Shown here one piece after another: positions 30,874 through 43,029 of a stretch of 64,000 bases of DNA. Below the pieces are notes generated by a model. That model had not been told where the DNA came from. It searched no databases and saw nothing but the letters and a program-made list of their open reading frames with translations. The position numbers and the translations under genes were made by a program. Each line of letters opens with the position of its first letter. The stretch's first letter is position 1. The DNA comes from Megalobrama amblycephala. Lineage: Eukaryota > Chordata > Actinopteri > Cypriniformes > Xenocyprididae. The stretch covers positions 16,763,258-16,827,257 of the forward strand of contig NC_063049.1 in the NCBI RefSeq assembly GCF_018812025.1, read 5' to 3'.

Positions 30874-32062
30874 CTTCATATTCCGCCATATGCCATAAGC
30901 ATCAAAATCGTGATGTGCACATTCGCGATAGTCACATCGCAGGGTTTGCAATATCAAGTAACCAATAGGGATCGTTAATCCGTACGGACCAGACACCACG
31001 GTTCTAAAAGCACGCGATTCTCGGATTCTCGAAGTTTGACCATGAAATCAATGAACAATTAAAGTTGATCATTTGAACATGTTTTAGGCCCTGTCAGATT
31101 AAACATTTGAGCGCACAAAGACGTGAAAGAGAACTCAATTCTCAACGTGCGGCTGTTTTCTGTCCGCACACACGCAGATCCATGCAGATGCACGTGAACA
31201 CTGAATGCCATCCTCTTCTACGTCTATTTGTGCCTGAACGAACAATAAAAACTCAAACAATAAAAATCGTTTTGTGGCTCTTTAATGTGTCGTGACAGAT
31301 CGCTGTAGCGCCTCAGCTCAAGAGGCTCGTGAACCGATCATCTCTTCCTACTAGTTAATTTATAGCATCAAATAAACACGAATGAACATGAGATAGAAAG
31401 TTGTTTCAAATGCGGAAAGACGTCAATACACACCATTTTTCAAGTTCAAGTCCACCGAGGTTAATTTAACTCCTGACTGCTTTGTCAGACAAAATGGCGG
31501 ATTCGGCATTATGATCAGTTAGATCGCTTGTCAATCAAACTCCCGGTGAAGGGTCAATTGCTTATGGCTTAGGTGAACCAAACAACTGAGAAAGAAAACC
31601 GGGCACTGGTTAAGAGGTTAGTGACAGCAGCCTAATATTCCTGCTGCTTTCTGTGTCATGAATGTAAATCAAACTACAGACGACAAAGAGAAAAATCACT
31701 TTTGTAGTTTTAACAGATTAGTTATATTTAATTTATACAGTGAAGATTATGCAGTGTTATTTTACATTTGATGATTCAATTTCTGTACCTGAATACTGAT
31801 AGACTTACCTGAAAAATATAAAGCACTATTTATTTTATTTGCATCTTTGCTCTATTATATTTATCTATGCTTGTAATTTGTTCATTATTTTCTATGCTCA
31901 TTCACTCACCTACAAAATCACCTCATCATCCAAGAATAATTCATTCTTTCCAAATAGAGCTATTCAAGTCACCTGGTGATTTTTTTTCACATCGCAATAT
32001 ATATCGCAGAGAAACAAAATATCACAATGTCAGTTTTTTCCCCCCAATATCGTGCAGCCCTA
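30874..32062. repeat. Composite repeat ending ATCGTGCAGCCCTA
   Basis: GTGATGTGCACATTCGCGA at the left and CACATCGCAATATATATCGC...ATCGTGCAGCCCTA at the right are parts of one widespread fish repeat. The interior (GGATCGTTAATCCGTACGG onward) looks like a second inserted element. Its ORF at 31107-31295 is not recognisable. Confidence 0.4.
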
Positions 32063-32374
32063 ACACACACACAGATGCATTGAGAGATCCCCAAAGACAC
32101 TCCTCATGCAGATGCACGGGGCAGCGGAATAGTGGTCGCTAGGCAACAGCTAATGGGGACCTCAACAAACAATAAACAATAAACCTGACACTTGCAACAA
32201 TCCATACACACACCCTCACTTCCCACTCACTCATAGCCCTGGGCAGCGGAGGGTAATGTCTAGGTGAATGGCCTGCCTCTCTTCATTTTCTTTGACTGTC
32301 AGTCCTCATCCGGAGAACAGACTGATCCCCTCGGGCTGCCCTGCACTCCCACTCAACCACTGTCAACACATACA

Positions 32375-32455
<81 letters not shown>

Positions 32456-32850
32456 GTTGGTCAAAGGTTCACACAAATACACACAGAACAAATGGGCATA
32501 TTTATATAGACATATTTACGCATAATGATACAACACACAACATATTTGAATCCATAAGTGCACAAAAGCACACACTAAATTTCTGACATTGGCAGTCCTC
32601 TGCTGTTTTAATAACAAGCACCACTGCCTCAGAAAAGACTGATTAATATGTTGATTACTCATATGAGGTCATGCACAACAAAACACACACATACGCACGT
32701 TTATTTAGTATCTAAATGAGGACATAGCACAGACTTCTATTGTTTTAATAAAAAAGCTGATTACATTTACCATAGACTAGCTCTTTTTTTTCCTTTTTTT
32801 TTTTTTTTTTTGCCATTTTTAAAACAAAGACAAGGAAAATATTTATTAAA
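32063..32850. other. Gap with microsatellite
   Basis: Apart from the CA tract and a T-run near 32792, nothing is recognised. Confidence 0.45.
32377..32453. repeat. (CA)n microsatellite
   Basis: About 38 nearly uninterrupted CA units. Confidence 0.95.
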
Positions 32851-33130
32851 ATGTCTCTATTATGCTGTTTTAAATGTTCCTAATTTAGTTTGAAGGTCTC
32901 CTACTATAGGTTTACATGTATCCAAGGTCAAAAAAACACTATTTTTTTATCATAATATAAATTGTAGCATCACCTCTTTTCTTACAGTGTCTGAAACAAA
33001 TCTCTCTAAAAACTCCTCCTTCCCGAGAGCCTACCCTGCTCTGATTGGTCAAATGGTTCAGTCTGCTGTGATTGGTTTACCGCTTACAGCGCGTGTTGGA
33101 AACAAAACGGTCATTACCATACCTGAATTT
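32851..33130. repeat. MITE family 'A', left-half copy
   Basis: CTCTATTATGCTGTTTTAAA, GGTCTCCTACTATAGG and CTCCTTCCCGAGAGCC match the right part of 21301-22963 in complement. It carries two CCAAT boxes, CTGATTGG at 33041-33048 and GATTGG at 33070-33075. Confidence 0.65.
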
Positions 33131-33175
33131 TAGCTTCGTCAGCACTTGAAAATACAGTAGGAGTTGAACAACTTT

Positions 33176-34064
33176 ATATTTTTTTAAAGTCGACATTTAT
33201 GTGATGAAAATCGACATCGACTTGTCGCTGATTATGTCATTAATGAACAAATAAGCCTGAACCTTGAGCTGACAGCTGAGACTCGAACACGTCGCCTTGT
33301 GCACAGCTATGGCATATGACACAGCGTTGCCCACATGACTATTACTCCTACATAACAGCTCATTTTTATCAGTTCTTGTCTTTGGGGCGTTATATTTCGC
33401 ACAAATTTCTACTCGTTCTAAATGTATTAGTGAGAGAGCGATTGCGTGTTTGAATTAATTCTACCTGGCAGCATCGCTCTACTAAAAGTGAAGCTGTGGG
33501 TTTTAGTTACTAAGAAATATATGCTAGAACTTTTCAGTTTCTAAGCTATTTTATTGAGAAATCCCAGAACAATGTTGACAACACATTTCCACACTACTGA
33601 ATTATTCTGTTCGTGCGATTTGTGCGTGATGTACTGTTTAATATTATTGAATCATCATTACTCTGATTGATTCTACATCACTGATGTTAAAGCAACATTG
33701 AAATTTACAAAAATAATCAGTTGTAATATTTCAGTTGTAATATCAGTGAGTCTACGAGCTATACTGTATGTGTGTGTGTTACAGTGCAGCACGCATTAGT
33801 TCAGAACGGCGATTAACATACCTATACAATAAGCTGTTTAAAACATGCATTCTCCTGTTCAATTTCTAGCATCCAGATGGTATAATCACAAGTCTTGTGG
33901 AGCGCTCTCAGAATAAGCACTTATTTGTCATTTTGTAAACGGAACGTAAATGTGGACTTAAAATACTTATGCTGTTGCGCCCTCTATAGGACCAGCGACT
34001 AGTCAACATCAAGCTTAAAGCGTCATGGAAATGCATTAAAGTCCACTAGTCGGTGCAACCCCTA
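33176..34064. repeat. Unclassified repeat with right end GTGCAACCCCTA
   Basis: Left words GTCGACATTTATGTG and ATCGACTTGTCG, with right words GCGACTAGTCAACATC and CTAGTCGGTGCAACCCCTA, suggest one element with diverged inverted ends. The interior is not coding. Confidence 0.4.
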
Positions 34065-34268
34065 ATACACAGTGATACGAACAGTATCAACGTTGGTTTT
34101 AACGTATCAATTCAAGCCTGAATCCTCATCCTTTGGAAGCACAAGAGGTGGATTTGCTTTTGCAGCACAGAAAACAGCATCTTCTCGACATATCGACAAC
34201 ATGAACCAAATTCTTCTAGTCCTCAGCTACCACTACAGTGTTTAAGGGTGGGTCAAAGTAGGGGTTGT

Positions 34269-34457
34269 GGTAACACTTTCTTTTAAGGTGATGTAGTTAC
34301 ACGTTACAGAAATAGAAATAACAGTACATTATGCATAATTACAAGTAACTAACCCTGAACCAAACCCTAACCGTAAATGTATAGTAGGTACATGTAGTTA
34401 TTACTCAGTAATTGTTTAAGTACAATGTAACTACATCACCTTAAGATAAAGTGTAAC
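34269..34457. mobile_element. MITE with GGTAACACTTT ends
   Basis: GGTAACACTTTC...AAGGTGATGTAGTTAC at the left is matched by the complement of GTAACTACATCACCTTAAG...AAAGTGTAAC at the right. It is related in its ends to 35242-35449. No target duplication was found. Confidence 0.65.
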
Positions 34458-35093
34458 TAACGTTGTTTCCGAGCAGCCAGTGACAACCATCGCCTGGCAT
34501 TATGCGAATTTGTTACAAAGCTACATAAGTTCGAGCAGAAGGTAAGACTGGAATTACTGATGACTCGTTTCAGGCCATTCAGAATCGGTTCTTTCCTTTG
34601 GGAAACTCCATTTGTAATGCACTTTAATCCTTGAAACTTTGCAGACCTTTTACATTCATAAACAGCTATATTACACACTACATGAAAGGTAATATCCAAA
34701 GAGGCATACCAGTGGCACTTTGATCTCTTTCTTTGGTTCCCATAGGGAGGCTGTCACTTAGATCACTTTAAATGAAACAATTCACACACATCATTCAAAA
34801 AAAGATAAAACCACACCAAGGAAACAAAACACTTTAGATTGATATAGATTGTGGTTTCATTTCAGAACCTCCATCAAGAAAGAGAACTGAGACGCTCTGA
34901 TTTCAAGCCAGCAACTTAACTTGTTAATAGTTAAACATACACAAATAGTCCTCAATAATCCCCATTGCTTTTCACTTTAAATCAAAGGGTACAATGTGCG
35001 AATCATAACAGAGTTGACTGGTTCAGTTCATGGCCTATAAATACAAAAAAATGGGAAAAACATTTCCCAAGGCTGAGTAAAAATGTACTCATG
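34458..35093. other. Gap, nothing recognised
   Basis: No gene or clear repeat. Confidence 0.4.
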
Positions 35094-35564
35094 CACTCTT
35101 AAAAAATAAAGGTTTCAAAAGTGGGGTTTTCGCAGCAATCTCATAGAGCCATTTTTGGTTCCCCTAAGAACCTCTTGATGAAAGTTCTTAAAAGAACCAT
35201 TTTTTAGTGTGAAAAATATTTAAATAATCTGAAGAACCTTTGGTTACACTTTAAGGTGTCCGTGTTACAGTGTAATTATATATTTAAGTACTGAGTAATA
35301 ACAATTAAATACATATTACTATAGGGTTAGGGCTAGGATTAGGGTTGTTTTTATGCTTAGTTGCATGCAATTATGCATAATTTATAGTTATTACTATAGT
35401 AACTACATGTAATATGTGTAACAAGGACACTGTCAAATAAAGTGTTACCGAACCTTTTTTCCCACTATAAAGAACCTTTTGTGTAATGGACCAAGACTCT
35501 ATGGATGTTAAAGGTTTTTCATGGAACTATAGATGCATATAAAGAACCGTAATTTTTAAGAGTG
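35094..35564. mobile_element. MITE with CACTCTTAAAAA ends, interrupted
   Basis: CACTCTTAAAAAATAAAGGTT at the left is matched by the complement of CCGTAATTTTTAAGAGTG at the right. The interior repeats AAGAACC and GAACCTTTT words typical of this fish family. A hAT-type MITE is inserted at GAACCTTT. Confidence 0.7.
35242..35449. mobile_element. hAT-type MITE, 208 bp
   Basis: The ends are GGTTACACTTTAAGGTG and the complement of AAATAAAGTGTTACC. The 8-bp duplication GAACCTTT is perfect (35234-35241, 35450-35457). It is non-coding. Confidence 0.85.
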
Positions 35565-36471
35565 TGCGTAGCATGAGAGACATGTACTGTTGGCATGTTA
35601 AGCTGACTAAATACTCTAATAACAGCAAAGAATATGATATTGGACACTAATATACAATACTGGATGAAATAATATTGGCCTTTACTGGATAATATTGGCC
35701 ATTTCCTTTCGATATTTTTTTCTGTAAATTTTCTCTGTTCACAATTATGGATATTTTTTTTTGCTACGCTCAAGGTATTCTATGATTACCTTATCCATGA
35801 TGGATATGGTGTGGCATCCAATTATTTGTCAAAATGAGATACCTTGAGAGAAACATGTTGTGAATACACCTATGATATCAAATAAGTAGGCAGCTCACTA
35901 GCTGAGAGAGAGAGAAGGCAGGTGAAAATCTGCTGATGAATCTGTTGGACCTGTCCTCTGCACAGAAGGTGACCCTGACTCCCCCTCTATCTTTCTCTCA
36001 CTCATATGCTTCTGTTTTAAATTTCTTTCTTTTCTCTTTACACAACTGGATAAACAGTGTGTTATTCAGCTGTTATAATTCTTCAGTATACAAAACTGTG
36101 CTTACCTTATCCATTGTGGCATGTACAACTAAATGACACAAACCTATATATATATATATATATATATAATGCTTTTTCACATGAAGTGTGTGGGAGATAC
36201 AAATGATTCACTTCATTAAAGTTTTGTGTTAGCATGTAGCAAATTAAATAAAGGTGTGTTCATGCAATGTCTGAATTATTGTAATTACAAGATTCCAACT
36301 AAAAAGCACTCATTTCCTTGTAGAATTTGTAATTACAACTTCTAATCTCTGATATTTCTGAGAGCTACAGCTTTTACCACCTGATCATGCAGAAAAAAAC
36401 TCAAAATGGTGGCAGCTTCATTGTCGATTTCAAACTGTGTGGCAGCCCTTACTGGTCTCCATAATGGACTC
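35565..36471. other. Gap, nothing recognised
   Basis: AT-rich with a short TA tract at 36145-36169. No gene. Confidence 0.45.
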
Positions 36472-36474
36472 TAA

Positions 36475-36691
36475 AGCCGGGGACACACTTAAAAACAAGC
36501 TAAAACATTCTAAGACTTAGATCAAAACACAAAGACTGTTTCCTTCGACTGAAGCAGATTTAAATACTTGCACACTGAATTTAAATAAACACAGACTGAA
36601 CGCAACTGGCTCTGACTTTTGGGCATGATCAGTTGTAAGTAACAAATTACATTCATAATTGGACTTACAATCGTTAAGTGTGTCCCCGGCT
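36475..36691. mobile_element. PIF/Harbinger-like MITE, 217 bp
   Basis: Perfect 18-bp ends AGCCGGGGACACACTTAA are flanked by TAA on both sides (36472-36474, 36692-36694). A 3-bp TNA duplication is the PIF/Harbinger preference. It is non-coding. Confidence 0.8.
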
Positions 36692-36694
36692 TAA

Positions 36695-37609
36695 ATGGAC
36701 TCTGCATAATGGACATTTGTTTTCTATGTTTTGTAATATACTTGCAATGTTGCCTCATAATATGGCAAAATAAGGCATCTTAGAAGGCATAAACTGCCTT
36801 CATATCGTCCAGTGCTGTCTATTTAGGCAGTTCACTGGGTTCTTGAAAAGAGACAAAGCATTACTGAACATTTCTGGTCTTAAATATCTTTGCAATGACA
36901 CTCTTAGTTATTCAAATGTTGCCCAGTTCCTGCCCCTTTATTAAAATTATTCTTCCTATTCTTCTTCCGCAGCCCAATTCTGTCAGACCCGGGCATTTCC
37001 CCTGAGGACAATGCGGGATGAGGCAGCTTAAAATTACCTCCCTAAATTCTCATTCTTCCTCCATTATTTCTCTCCTCCGTTCCTCTGCCAGTATCCTCTC
37101 TTGAACCCATCTCTCTATCCTGGCATTATGAATGACGGATCTTTTATGAATGGCTGATTACATGTAAGACAAGAAAAGAGCGATGGTCAGGTGTCTCCGA
37201 GCAGGTTGAGGTATCGCCTGACACAGAGTCCACAGAGACCCAGCATTTATGAGGGCTGGATATTTAGAGGAGCAAATCTCTAAATCCTTTCAGAGGTAGA
37301 GAATGAAAAGAACAGAAAAAGGGGGAGGATTAAAGACTGAGAGGAGAAGAAAAAGAGAGTGGGACTGTGGGAGGGTCACCGGTGGGGTCAGAATTACAGC
37401 TACTTTACCCTATCTTACTTAAACATTCACTCTCCAGCAGAAACCCTTGAGGATTACACACCTGAACACACACACACATGCACGCATCTACACACATGTA
37501 AACCCTTCAAAAATGGATTTAAAGCCTGATGCCATAGGAGGAACTTTTCATGTTCTGTAAGGTTGTGGATAAAACAATATATGCACTGGGGATTAAAAAA
37601 AAAGTAGTC
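36695..37609. other. Gap, nothing firmly recognised
   Basis: 36960-37080 is less AT-rich and single-copy in look. No gene is supported. Confidence 0.4.
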
Positions 37610-38964
37610 TTTAGCTGGGGACCAAAAGGCCCGAGGCAGAATAGCTGCACTGAGTCGGTGGAGGAGGAGCCGTAGAGCCGGATGGAACCAGCTGAGCCGA
37701 CACTAACAAACTGGATGGCTTACTTAGAAGAGGAGGGAGTGAGAGGCTGGTTGATACCATCGGCAAGGAAGGAACCTTGGTGCTAGGCAGAATCAGCGGT
37801 GAAGAAGAAGACTTGGAGCCATGCCTGACTGGTAGAGACGAAGGAGAAGACAAAGAAGAGTTGGAGCTGAGCAGAACCAGTGGTGAAGAATACCCCCTTT
37901 CCACCAGCACGAACCGGGTGCTAGTTCAGAGCTAGTGCTAGGGCCAGTTCAGAGTTGGTTCAACTGACGAGCCTTCTAAGAACTGGTTTGCCTTTCCACA
38001 GGCTAGAGAGCAGCACAGAGCCAGGTCTTACGTCACTGTATACGTCTCATATTTCACAGCAAAGCTAGCCCCGCAGCGGCAAACACAAACACACCAGGCT
38101 TGTTCGAGATGCATCGGCTTCTCGCAGATCGATTGGCGCATGACATCAAAGCTCCGGGAGAACAATCCAAAAGCACAAGGAGTCGTATGCTCTACAAACA
38201 CTCCTGCAGATCCGCGGCACCCGCCGAATCGCTCCGCGCTGCTCCGATGCATCTCGAACAAGCCTTCTATCAACAATCGCGGATGTTTCACTACTGTTGA
38301 TGCTCATGGCTTTGCGAACCTACATCGGCATCCAAACACGGCTCGCCGTAATTTGTATATAGACGCCGATTACAATCAAGCTGCTATTTGCTCGATTAGC
38401 TGCTATTTCAAAAATGGTGGTCACAAGATTCTTGTTGGTCACAGTAACCCCGCCCCAGCCCCTTACGCAAGCGGTTCTTACTTCTAGCCCAGCAATGTTT
38501 TGGTGCTACTTACGAACCACTTTTCCTGGTTCGAACTGGTGCTTTGTGTGTCGAAAGACAAAGAACTGATTTGGCTCAAACACCTGATCAGACTGGGTGG
38601 CAAGGTTGAGCTCCTGGAAGGATGTGGCCTCTGGTGGGGGCTTTCTTGTAGGCATAGGCTCTGGCTCTGTGTCTGCGGTGGGCTCAGGATCCGTGGTGAG
38701 TATGGGTTTAAGTTCTAGCTTTATGATGTCCACTAGAGGATTTAGGGCCGGGATGGCTGGAATGTGCACAGAGATTGTACAGCAGGCTTCCTCTTGCTTC
38801 TTCCACAGTGAGGAGAGAACCAGTTATCCACAAAGCATAGGAAGATCTGGATTCCCCCATGAGCTCCAAAAACACATCTTCAATGGGCTTTTCATTTCCA
38901 GTTTACCTGGTTGTAGAAAGTCCACTACAAAATCTTCCAATGGTCATGAGGTGCTGATCAGTCA
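37610..38964. repeat. GC-rich repeat block split by a MITE-like insert
   Basis: 37610-37890 and roughly 38590-38964 have the GGAGC/GGCTCTGG texture seen at 11930-13080. The middle, about 37891-38590, starts TTCCACCAGCACGAACCGGG and contains GCTAGTTCAGAGCTAGTGC, words of a common cyprinid MITE. Its ends and target duplication are unclear. The ORFs here overlap on both strands and show no family. Confidence 0.4.
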
Positions 38965-39247
38965 TGGTTTCCACCAACTGTTTTCAACATTGACAATAAT
39001 AAGAAATTTTATGATGCAGCAAATCAGCATATTCGAATGATTTCTGAAGGATAGTGTGACACTAAAACCTGGAGAAATGATGATGAAAATTCAGCTTTGC
39101 CATCACAGGAATAAATAACTGTTTAAAATATATATAAAAAAAGAAAAAGAAGAGAAAGAAACAAAAAAATAAATAATTTTTCATTTAACAAAATTTTACT
39201 ATATTTTGATCAAATAAATGCAGAAAAAAAAAAAGATGTTTGAAACC
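38965..39247 (-). repeat. Dispersed repeat 'H', near full copy
   Basis: It runs from GTTTTCAACATTGACAATAA through GAAAATTCAGCTTTGCCATC to TTTTGATCAAATAAATGCAG, the same order as 21181-23085 in complement. Confidence 0.75.
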
Positions 39248-40224
39248 AACATACAAAACCACTACTAGAGTAGACTGGCATTTGTGCAATGGAACTTCTG
39301 ACTCCAAATCTTAACCTTGGTAACTGGCATACAGCCCTAGTGACATCTAGCCCCAGTCTCCACTATAGTGAAACATGCTTCTTGCCAAGAAACAGCTGCA
39401 AAAGCCATAAAAGAAATATATCTGCACACATATGCTCGAACTACATCGCAAACAACACATCGACTAGTAGCACAATCTCCTGTACATTGATCTTTCTGTG
39501 CATCAGCTGCAGCACCAAATGCGTGAGGTGGACGGGGAGTTTGTGCTCATCAAAATTCAATTGCGGGTCAATAATGCATGAGCCAACAGGGTTTGACTGA
39601 AGCAGAACAACCGAATGTGCAGACGATGAGAAGACAGACCACAATACATTTGCACAACACAAGCTGTGATTACATGCCTAAGGGACGAGCATTGTTTACT
39701 TATAGCAAAATGCATGGCTATCAATGCCAATTTCAGTGTTTTTTGAAAAGCTTTCCATTTAAATTGCGTCGAATTGAATTGAGGTGGGCCGTAATGACAT
39801 TACAGCAGAGCAAATGAAATAGAGACAGGGAAGAGCCCCTGATAGGATGGAGGGTGCAGATTTGTGGCTAAGAGAGATGAGCAGATAGAGATGGAGAGAT
39901 AGAGGTGATGGAGGACCACTTGTGGCCTGAGGTGATGGATGAAGGGAGTGTCACGGGGCAGGTGTCGCGGGTTTGCCCTCTAATGATTTTTCTCTCCTTT
40001 CCGCAGTGAAATACGTCCCTGTCTGCCGAGCACTGGCGATATATTCCCGTTTTTTCTCTCTCTCAGCTCTCTGACTCACTTTTTCTTTACATGATGCTCT
40101 CGGTGCCTCTTTGACATGCAAACACACACATATGCAGTCTCAAGCAGAGTGGAGAGGTTATGTGTTTGGCAGGATTGTTCGGTGAGAATGTGGTGCAGTG
40201 AAAGCCTCCAGCAGAAGAAGCAGC

Positions 40225-40260
<36 letters not shown>

Positions 40261-40498
40261 CGCCAGGGATGTGGGCGTCTGCTTGCATTACTACCTGCTC
40301 TGAGCCCAACCACCTCACTTCATTGACACGAGCTGCCTGCCAGAACAATCCAAAGCTCTATTTCTAAAGCAGACTGCAGCGTTTCAAGTGCCTCATTGGC
40401 TGTTTAGACTCTTCTGTAGGATTCATTTGGGACTGCGGTACATGGGCAAAACGGGGCTAACTTTTATAATATTGTTTTAACTGTTTAGAATATATAAC

Positions 40499-40500
<2 letters not shown>
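39248..40500. other. Gap, nothing recognised
   Basis: Mixed sequence with a CT tract at 40228-40257 and no supported gene. Confidence 0.4.

Positions 40501-40501
<1 letters not shown>

Positions 40502-40552
<51 letters not shown>
40502..40552. repeat. (TA)n microsatellite
   Basis: About 25 TA units. Confidence 0.95.
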
Positions 40553-40554
<2 letters not shown>

Positions 40555-40826
40555 CTGACTGCAAACTTTTGAACAGTATTTAATAAATCTAACTATATAT
40601 AAACTAACTATAACTAACTATGAATCATTTTTTTTCATTGAACTTCCTGTAAAAAAAAAATAACAAAGTGATATATACCCCATAACATTATGTACTGAAA
40701 TATTTTGATCATATGTTCCACCCCTACATGGTACTTCATGGTACTTTGTCCAAAAACAAAGTAGCACCATGGTACTTATTGTGCATTTTGTAATGTCAAC
40801 TTGCCATATAAGTATAAGACAACACA

Positions 40827-41369
40827 GGCTCTGTTTACATCTGGTATTAAGATGCGTTTTGGTAAATCAGATCACAAGTAGATGAGGGAAACACATTCCC
40901 GTTTGCATATGAATTTGCCTGGAGATTATGGAAAAACATACAGAGAGCATCAGCTTTCGTTTCTACTCTGACAGCCACAAGACCACACCAAACCCTGTGA
41001 GTGCATGTTGAACATTATTGAGAACAATATTGAGAGAACATTGTGCTTGGTACATTTTTTGCCTTTAAACCAAACTTGGGTCTTCAGCCAACAAAGTTTA
41101 AATCCTATCTGGCAGGCACGCTTCCCATAATGTTTACGCATTAGGTCAGTAGGCGGAGAGTAGGCGGTCTTTTGTGGCTGTCCGAACACATTCGACCACA
41201 TGAGCGTCTACACTTCGAAAACAATCCGGTCGAATGCATTTTTGACTACCTCTGGAAGTGGTCGAAAGTGGAGCTCAAAGCGTTTTAGACCCGTTTACAC
41301 CTATATTTGGTGTCGTCCTCTTGTGATCCGATTGACCAAAACTCGTCTTAATACCAGGTTTAAACAGGG
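40827..41369. mobile_element. MITE family 'F', complete copy
   Basis: The left end GGCTCTGTTTACATCTGGTA is complementary, with a few mismatches, to the right end TACCAGGTTTAAACAGGGC. The interior is shared with 24150-24522. It is about 540 bp and non-coding. Confidence 0.7.
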
Positions 41370-42181
41370 CTACAGTCAGAGCAATCAAGCAACATTATGT
41401 ATTAGTGAGTGATGCTTTAACAATTGGTCTGTATTCAGAGACACACAGGCACGTTCATACTGACAACTGCCATACACAACAGCCTCCGTGCATCTTGTTA
41501 CTCAACCTGGACTGAAAGAACAAACAGGAAAGCTTTTCATATCAACACACACAGAGAAACAGGCAGGATCACGGAGACTCTGCATGCAAACAGGTCGTGT
41601 ACTGGAGAGGCGCTCTTCAAAAAGGTTAAAATATGTTAGGTGAGCTCTTGCAGTGTTTCGCCCTAGTTTGAGCAGACACAGTCCTCTTACAACAGATGGA
41701 TTCAGTCTGAAAGATGCTGGTCTCTCCCTGGGAGGATTCACTAAGAATGATTTGTGCTTGTCTGTGTTACTTTAAAGCCTGATTTACTAAATGAATTATG
41801 CAAATGAGGTAACAGCACAAACACGGTCGAGTATGTGCTGAACGCAAAACAGGTAAAATGTCTGTACTAAAAAAAAAAAAAAAATGGAATAGTTTATTAT
41901 TAACCATTTGCATCTATCTTATTTGAATCACAAAATCATATTTTTAAACTACATTTTTTCAAATAACTTAAAATCAGCAGCTTCATTTATGTATACTAAC
42001 AAATATGCATCACATTAGGTTTATTGAATGGGCATTTTATATGCAATGCAAATGCATAAATCTTAAATTTAGGCCTAAATATTTCTAAGTGTGCTGTAGA
42101 CACAGCAGATTACCGCAATCTGGCATATTTTAAATGGCACAGCGCTATTTATTTTTGGTGTGTGAGATTAATGTGAAACTG
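41370..42181. other. Gap, nothing recognised
   Basis: AT-rich. Short frames at 41424-41741 overlap on both strands without a family pattern. Confidence 0.4.
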
Positions 42182-42185
42182 TTAA

Positions 42186-42753
42186 AGTCACATGAAGCAG
42201 AAGTCACAATCATTTTTCTTCACCATTGTCACGTATATCCTAATGAAACAGATTTTCGAACAAGGAAAAATGTAGAATGGGACATGATTTTATCCTTGGA
42301 TGGCTGGATGGTTGTGGTTTGATATTGCTGTGATGTCATGTGAGTGACATTTTGATCCCGCCCTTACGGCATCAGAGAAGAGATGTCGATGCAAGAGGAA
42401 GGGGAAGCTATTTTGGCACATGAAAAAAGAAAATAATGTACACTATACAATGTACACTGATAAATAATTTTAAATAAACACTGCAGTATTTCGTACAAGA
42501 AGTGACCATTCCTGAAATGATGTTTTACTTACAAAATTCGGGAGGAGTAACGTTCAAATAATCATTTGAGCCAGCTGTCAACAATCAGTAATCAACATGT
42601 CTACCCAATCAGCATGAGTGAAAGCCTATATATAGAGACACAGTCGACTCACCCATATTCCTCGACAGTTTCTCAGCATCCCTTCACCACCCCATCTCCT
42701 CACACTCTCCTGGTTATTATCCTAATCAGAAATACGGTGACTTCATGGTGACT
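42186..42753. mobile_element. TTAA-flanked MITE family 'G'
   Basis: The ends AGTCACATGAAG and, on the other strand, AGTCACCATGAAG are flanked by TTAA at 42182-42185 and 42754-42757. It is non-coding, 568 bp. Confidence 0.75.
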
Positions 42754-42837
42754 TTAAGCTAGCACTCATTTGTTTACGGTTTGTACATCCTCAGTCCTAG
42801 CTTTATTCGTTTTTTTTTTTATTTTCGAATGACAATT

Positions 42838-43029
42838 AAGACCACTGCCACTTGCTGGTATGGAGAGCTATTTCCTCTCATGCAGACACAGAACATACAT
42901 GCTAGATAGCCAGTGGCTAGTCTTTGTGTTGTGTTTAAGAGTCCAGTCTCAAGTGATATGAGGTGACATCACTGTCTGCTTTCATCTGCGTTAGTTCTTT
43001 GATGTTGGTTTTGTGTGTCCTGGCGTTAA
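42838..43029. repeat. MITE 'B', diverged 3' half
   Basis: CACTGCCACTTGCTGGTATG, CTCATGCAGACACAGAAC and TGTGTGTCCTGGCGTTAA follow the order of 21850-22252. Confidence 0.5.

Noticed and set aside
33250..33330. tRNA-like sequence on the minus strand
   Set aside because: Only a weak B-box match (GTTCGAGTCTC) and no convincing A box or stems.
34360..34376. Telomere-like AACCCT words
   Set aside because: Only two or three imperfect units, lying inside a MITE.
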